Source of the DNA: Mesodorylaimus sp. YZB2_4
Taxonomy: Eukaryota > Nematoda > Enoplea > Dorylaimida > Dorylaimidae
Length of the DNA: 64,000 nt
NCBI GenBank assembly: GCA_030248295.1
Contig: JASANH010000556.1
Span: forward strand, 54,129-118,128
Reading direction: 5' to 3'
The translations under genes were made by a program, and so were the position numbers. Shown here in pieces: positions 59,743 through 64,000 of this stretch. The notes beneath the pieces were generated by a model that saw only the letters and a list, made by a program, of their open reading frames with translations, had not been told where the DNA came from and ran no database searches. Every line of letters starts with the position of its first letter. Position 1 is the first letter of the stretch.

Positions 59743-59940
59743 GGGTCTGTTGCATAAAACTCTCCTACCACCAACGTGCAGGAGACGTCTCATAGTAGGA
59801 GATATTCAGCATTAGAAAGCATTCAGAACTCCAGGCAGGTTTTATGCGATACGCTGTAGGAGTCTCCTAGTCGGCCCTTCTGATAATTCCTACTAGGACT
59901 AGGAACTAGGAATTATCAGAAGGGCCGATGCAACAGACCT
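59743..59940. mobile_element. About 198-bp MITE with an internal palindrome
   Basis: Ends GGTCTGTTGCAT (59744-59755) and ATGCAACAGACC (59928-59939). Inside, CGGCCCTTCTGATAATTCCT (59873 onward) forms a near-perfect hairpin with AGGAATTATCAGAAGGGCCG (to 59927). The GTTGCATAAAA end resembles the MITE at 332-500. Confidence 0.75.
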
Positions 59941-60177
59941 CTGTACCGCCGCGACAGACAAGACTTTAGCGTTGATTTTTCTGCAGTAAATTGATCCAGG
60001 GAGATTGAGTCAAGCTGCTCGCTACAAAGCAGGACGGAGGTTATCCCTGAACTGATGCACATTCCGCAATGGCCGCGCTCCAAACGCAGTTGTTGCAGGT
60101 ATATGTGTTCGTGTCATTAAGTTTGTCTACAGTGCAGTATACAGTGGCCACATAAAACCCATTTCTCCGAATATGTT

Positions 60178-61058
60178 CTAGGTTGCCGTATGTCCAAGGT
60201 TGCCGACTGTCCAGCCTTGCCGACCGTCTACGGTCGCCGACTAATGTTGAAGGATACAGGAGAGGTCAAACCTGTCCTAGGTTGCCGAATAATGGTCATC
60301 TACACTTACAAAATATGATGCGCAAGTACATTTTCTGCTCAGAAAGTTTATCGGAAACAGTGAGCACTGTACCACATGGATGTAACAGAGGCGCCGCATT
60401 GCTTTTCTTCTGAAAATTTTCCCGAATTTGTTGCGGAAAGTGTTCTCGAAAGATGAACACAATTCACGGAAATCTCAACGTGCTCGTTTGCAAAATTTGA
60501 ACTAAGGCTAATCATTTTCATTTGTACCCTATCAGTATATCCCCCCTTGGTGGGTGTACAGGCTGGGTCCAAGGACGAACGACCATGCAGAGGGCTGGAA
60601 TAACAGAATGAACCACGACCTCAGAAAACTTCACCCAGCCCTCAACACATTCTTGCATTGTCTGCACCCGAACGCGAGCTGCGGTCATAAATGGCTTTGG
60701 TGCCTTATTGCCTCAGATTCAGCGTCACTTGCATGTATGATATATAATGGAACATAGAGCTAAGGGGAGCGTGCATCAATTTTGTATCAACTGTATCAAT
60801 TTATTTAAGTGGACAAAGGGGTTCGACAGTAAAGAAAGATGTTTAGCATATATGTTGCCGGACTTGTAGGTACGCCGTTGTAGGCACGAATCAAAATGCA
60901 TTTAGCACAGTTCATACACAGTTTGACACAGTACATAGCACAGTTTGAATTTCACGCCTATCGCTCTTCTTACCATTAGTCGGCAACATAGGACGGGTTT
61001 GACCTCTCCCGTATCCATATATACATTAGTCGGCAACCCTGGACATACGGCAACCTAG
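60178..61058 (+). mobile_element. Deleted MULE (Mutator-like) transposon
   Basis: Terminal inverted repeats of about 85-120 bp start CTAGGTTGCCGTATGTCC and are built from short GGTTGCCGA units; the left arm carries about 33 bp more of these units than the right. The interior keeps a 3' piece of transposase at 60554-60757 (PRTNDHAEGWNNRMN, then LHPALNTFLHCLHP), matching the 'RTNNxxEGWNxxL...HPxLxxF' block of MULE transposases. The catalytic part is deleted. No target duplication seen. Confidence 0.75.
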
Positions 61059-61708
61059 GATACTACGATTTCTTCTAAGCTGGTTTTTAGCGAGTACATA
61101 CTCCCCACTTTAAAAAACCACCACGCCTGTTAGAATTTAGATGTACTGTACTGTACATTTTTTTCAGCTTCCAGCGCCTTTTTTTGTTTACATTATTCAA
61201 TTTTCAATTCAGGGGAATAGCATTTTGAAATTTGTGTGAATTTAAACCAACGATCAGCTGCTCATTGATTCACACACTACAGTATAAGCATGAGATTGAG
61301 ATAATGGTCCATGATTTTTCCCACGTGAATTTTTCTCACCGAAAATAGTGCTTACTTTTCATTCGTTGTATCTCTGAAATACGGAACGGCTCTTACATTA
61401 TCCTGTACCTGCTTGATATTTTGCGCCAGGAAGCCATGATCAGTTTGCTGTTGATGCAACACCTCCTGGTCATGACTTCAATTCATGCATGTAAATTTGA
61501 ACTGTCACGACTTGGATGAAAATAATATTCCGACAGACACTATTCTAAATTATGCCCATGAATCCATGCTGACACTGAAGCATAATTACTAAGCACGACC
61601 TCTTTCCGTAATAAAACGGTGGAAATCTTAAAAAAGCTCTGTAACTAGTCTACTTGGAAATTATATCAGAATTGTTTGTTATCTGGGTAAACTGTGGGTG
61701 AGAGGGCG

Positions 61709-62474
61709 ATGAATGCAATTTTTGTGTTTTTGCTAATAGTAAGAACTTCAACTGTTGTGTTGAACTATTTTTTTAGCATTGTGGGGAGAAAATGTGATTC
61801 GATTGTAGATGGCAAGCCCTCTGATGATGAGCGCTAGAAGATTCAAGAAACCACAAGCGAAAATTATCATTGTGCAGAACCAAACGAATGGCACAAGTTG
61901 TGGTGACCCAAACGCCACTCCCAAAGTCACTCTCATCGACAGTAAAGGGGAATCAGTTCCGAGTAGCGTCATCGTCGTAAATGATACTCAAAAGGCAGTA
62001 GAAGCTGGTAAAATCGCACCTGCCAAGGTCAAGAAAGGTGGTCTCCTTGCAAAAGTCAAGGACGGCTTGAACCGTCCTAAGCACCGTCATCGAAACAAAA
62101 AGGAGAGAAAGCACAGGAAAGGAAAACATCATCCATTCCAGCCACAACTGCCTTCATCGCAAGTTGTATCAGTGACAACTACCGCACAAGCGCCCATCTT
62201 AGATGTCAGCGAGCCCTTCCAAGCGGCACCGATCCAAACAAACCGAGAGGACAGCGGCAGTGAAGGGAGGAAACCTGAAAATGTGAAGAAATCTGAACAG
62301 AAAATTGAGAAGATTGAGGAGAATCAAAGCAGCGTAGGCTTTTCTGCTAGTGTGGATAATAACAGGGGAACCACTGGGCAGACAACTCCAAAATCGCGTC
62401 GCAAACATAGCCGCAAGCATACTCGGAAGGCAAAGAAAGATTCTGATAGGGCTAATAAGGGCGGTGCGATATGA
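61709..62474 (+). CDS. Secreted basic protein (cluster gene 4)
   Basis: Exons 61709-61738 and 61809-62474 (70-bp intron, phase 0), 231 residues. The leader MNAIFVFLLIMASPLMMSA is a signal peptide; joining at this intron is what creates it. The mature part begins ARRFKKPQAKIIIVQNQTNG, with a possible N-glycosylation site. Then KKGGLLAKVKDGLNRPKHRH and a dense Arg/Lys/His stretch, a Thr/Pro/Gln middle and a basic tail (RRKHSRKHTRKAKK). The GGLLAKVKDGL segment faintly recalls the ADKVGGLISGL segment of gene 3. AATAAA occurs about 150 bp after the stop (near 62623). No known domain. Could be a histone-like or antimicrobial-type basic secreted protein; the paralogue reading rests on leader, intron position and location. 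Confidence 0.65.
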
Positions 62475-63660
62475 AAATGAGCAGGGCATGGGGCGAGTCA
62501 CATGCAGCAGGTGCAGTATTAGTTATCGGGAACAGACCGGGCATTAGTGGACAGCCGCTGCATCGTGCTCTTCTCTTGCGATAATTGGAAAATCGTGTAT
62601 TTCTCGAAGTTCTATAACGCAAAATAAAGCAGAAGGCTGTTGATGCTGTGCTGGAACTGATAAGAAGTATAGCTAACCAGATGGTACAGTGCATACGGTC
62701 AGAGCATGGTACGAAGGAGCTAACGGCAGAAACCGTATTCAATTAAAGAAAAGCACCAGCTTCGATAACCAGAAGTCTTCTTTTCTGTAGAAGCAAAGGC
62801 TAAAGCCATTTATTCACTCGGGTACGCCCCTATTGGAGAAAGATAAATTCATTTTTATAACGGGCGGTCATAGAATACACTTTCTGCTAATGCGAGAAAA
62901 GCAGCTGGTCAAGATAAAATTAAGCTAGCATTCACATTCATGGCCAATCCTGGCTCTTGTCGAAATTTTTGTTTGATGCGAACTTGGCTTTTTGTCTCTG
63001 GCCTCTTTAAAACAGTGAAGGCCATGGGTACAATTGCGGTATAGCAGATTACTACGCGCATGTGCCTAGCTTCTGTTTTTTGTTTCTTTATAAAACTAGT
63101 CGCCGATTCAGTCAAATTTAGTCAGCTCCGAGATTGAGACCGCTCGAAATAATGTAATTTTGAAACCTGGAAATACTGTATCATTGGTGCACCGATGAAA
63201 ACATTACTTGTATGAAATGAAGAAATATCTAACACAAGCAGCCCATGGTACAGCATACATACTATCCCACTGTCTCCAATCATTTCGATCATTAAAGCTT
63301 AGACGTTCTTTCGTTTTTACAAGTACGTACACTATACGCCGCCATCACGTGCAATGGTGCGACTTTGTACAGTTCTCGCAGAAAAAAAGAGAAAAAAAAA
63401 ATAAAAAAAAAAAAAAAAAAAGAAAAGAAACCCCAAAACCCCCCCCCCCCCCCAAGGCAAATTTGTGCCCGCGGGTACACGTGGCCGCTCCCACCCATGA
63501 AACCGGCTGGTGGCGGTATAGAAAATCTTGGCCAGGAATCCAGTTGTTTCCAGCCAGCTGAACCGGTTTTATCGCCAGTCCTGGTGCCTTTGAGAGACTC
63601 GACCCGGGGCTGGCCAGTCGACTTTTTTTACCCCTTTTTATGTGCTCTATCGAAAGCATA
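62475..63660. other. Downstream region without recognised genes
   Basis: Contains a low-complexity tract at 63380-63452 (A-rich run, then CCCCAAAACC and a C16 run), which may be partly a sequencing artefact. No coding exon seen. Confidence 0.45.
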
Positions 63661-63999
63661 TGCAGTACGCACCTTTTGAATTTCCCGCCCGCGTGCCGAT
63701 TATGACATAATAGCGGCTTTGGCTGCTTAGTCTGAAAATCGAGATATGCAGATAAAACCGTTTCGCCCTGTGTTATAACATGCGTTGGGTCTGTGGACCC
63801 AAGAGTTCGACCAACTACGGGTTAATTCATAACTTTTTCACCATGTGTCGGTCTGATTTTGTGATAGAGTATCTGTCTTTCAAGAAAAAAAGAGAAATTA
63901 TAAATTTACTGTTTACTGTGATTCCCAGAGTGAGCAGCCAAAGCCGCTCATATGTCATAAGCGGCATGCGGGCGGGAAATTCGAAAAATGTGTACTGCA
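63661..63999. mobile_element. 339-bp MITE with about 67-bp terminal inverted repeats
   Basis: The left arm 63661-63727 (TGCAGTACGCACCTTTTGAA...) is the inverted copy of 63932-63999 (ending TTCGAAAAATGTGTACTGCA), with few mismatches. Both arms contain TTTCCCGCCCGC and GCGGCTTTGGCTGC blocks. The interior (about 200 bp) is non-coding. It abuts the window edge. Confidence 0.85.
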
Positions 64000-64000
64000 G

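Larger units (their letters stand above)
59300..61708. other. Intergenic between cluster genes 3 and 4, filled by transposon remnants
   Basis: In order: SINE-like sequence (59550-59720), MITE (59743-59940) and a small MULE (60178-61058). The remaining 61.06-61.7 kb is AT-rich and without features that I recognise. Confidence 0.5.

Noticed and set aside
1-64000. CRISPR array, bacterial operon or prophage
   Set aside because: No direct-repeat/spacer pattern and no bacterial gene structure; introns and metazoan families throughout.

Overview
The window is animal nuclear DNA. Genes are split by short GT-AG introns (51 bp to a few hundred bp) and separated by repeat-rich stretches. The protein families are metazoan: DEG/ENaC channels, a nicotinic-type Cys-loop receptor, a rhodopsin-like GPCR, an FRS2-type adaptor, neurochondrin, a class B DnaJ and a RhoGAP. 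The DEG/ENaC motif LPFPAVTFCNLNPYKKS, with its tandem paralogues, most resembles nematode degenerins. A nematode or close ecdysozoan is my best guess; this is inference only.

Left part (1-21.6 kb, minus strand). Three middle exons of a nicotinic acetylcholine receptor-like subunit lie at 1.2-2.9 kb, and the gene runs off the left edge. Then come two head-to-tail DEG/ENaC-like genes, 5.9-9.6 kb (copy B) and 11.5-21.6 kb (copy A). Both carry a furin-like basic site and a C-type-lectin-like domain (CTLD) where the channel 'finger' should be. Copy A adds a second CTLD and a single 4.26-kb exon coding about 1,419 residues of Ser/Thr-rich mucin-like sequence. Fourteen exons of copy A can be joined, thirteen with matching phase, giving about 2,285 residues from TM1 to TM2. 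A lectin-mucin ion channel of this kind is the most unusual object here. Copy B has the ends but its palm exons cannot be found.

Middle (22-42.5 kb). Single-exon peptide-type GPCR (-), neurochondrin (-, 5' end missing), DNAJB1/4/5-like chaperone (-, two exons, complete), FRS2-like adaptor (+, single exon, complete) and an ARHGAP20/TAGAP-like RhoGAP (-, seven phase-consistent exons).

Right part (42.5-64 kb). A gene-poor, repeat-rich tract at 42.5-51.7 kb holds a foldback element, a MITE, a decayed LINE and SINE-like repeats. It is followed by a plus-strand cluster of four genes (51.7-62.5 kb). Each begins with a short hydrophobic leader (in three genes followed by a phase-0 intron) and encodes a basic, Gly-, Pro- or Lys-rich low-complexity secreted protein. 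They look like rapidly diverging paralogues of an extracellular structural or secretion protein. Between and after them lie a small MULE remnant and two more MITEs.

Most genes are independent housekeeping or signalling genes. The two places where neighbours clearly share history are the DEG/ENaC pair and the four-gene secreted-protein cluster.
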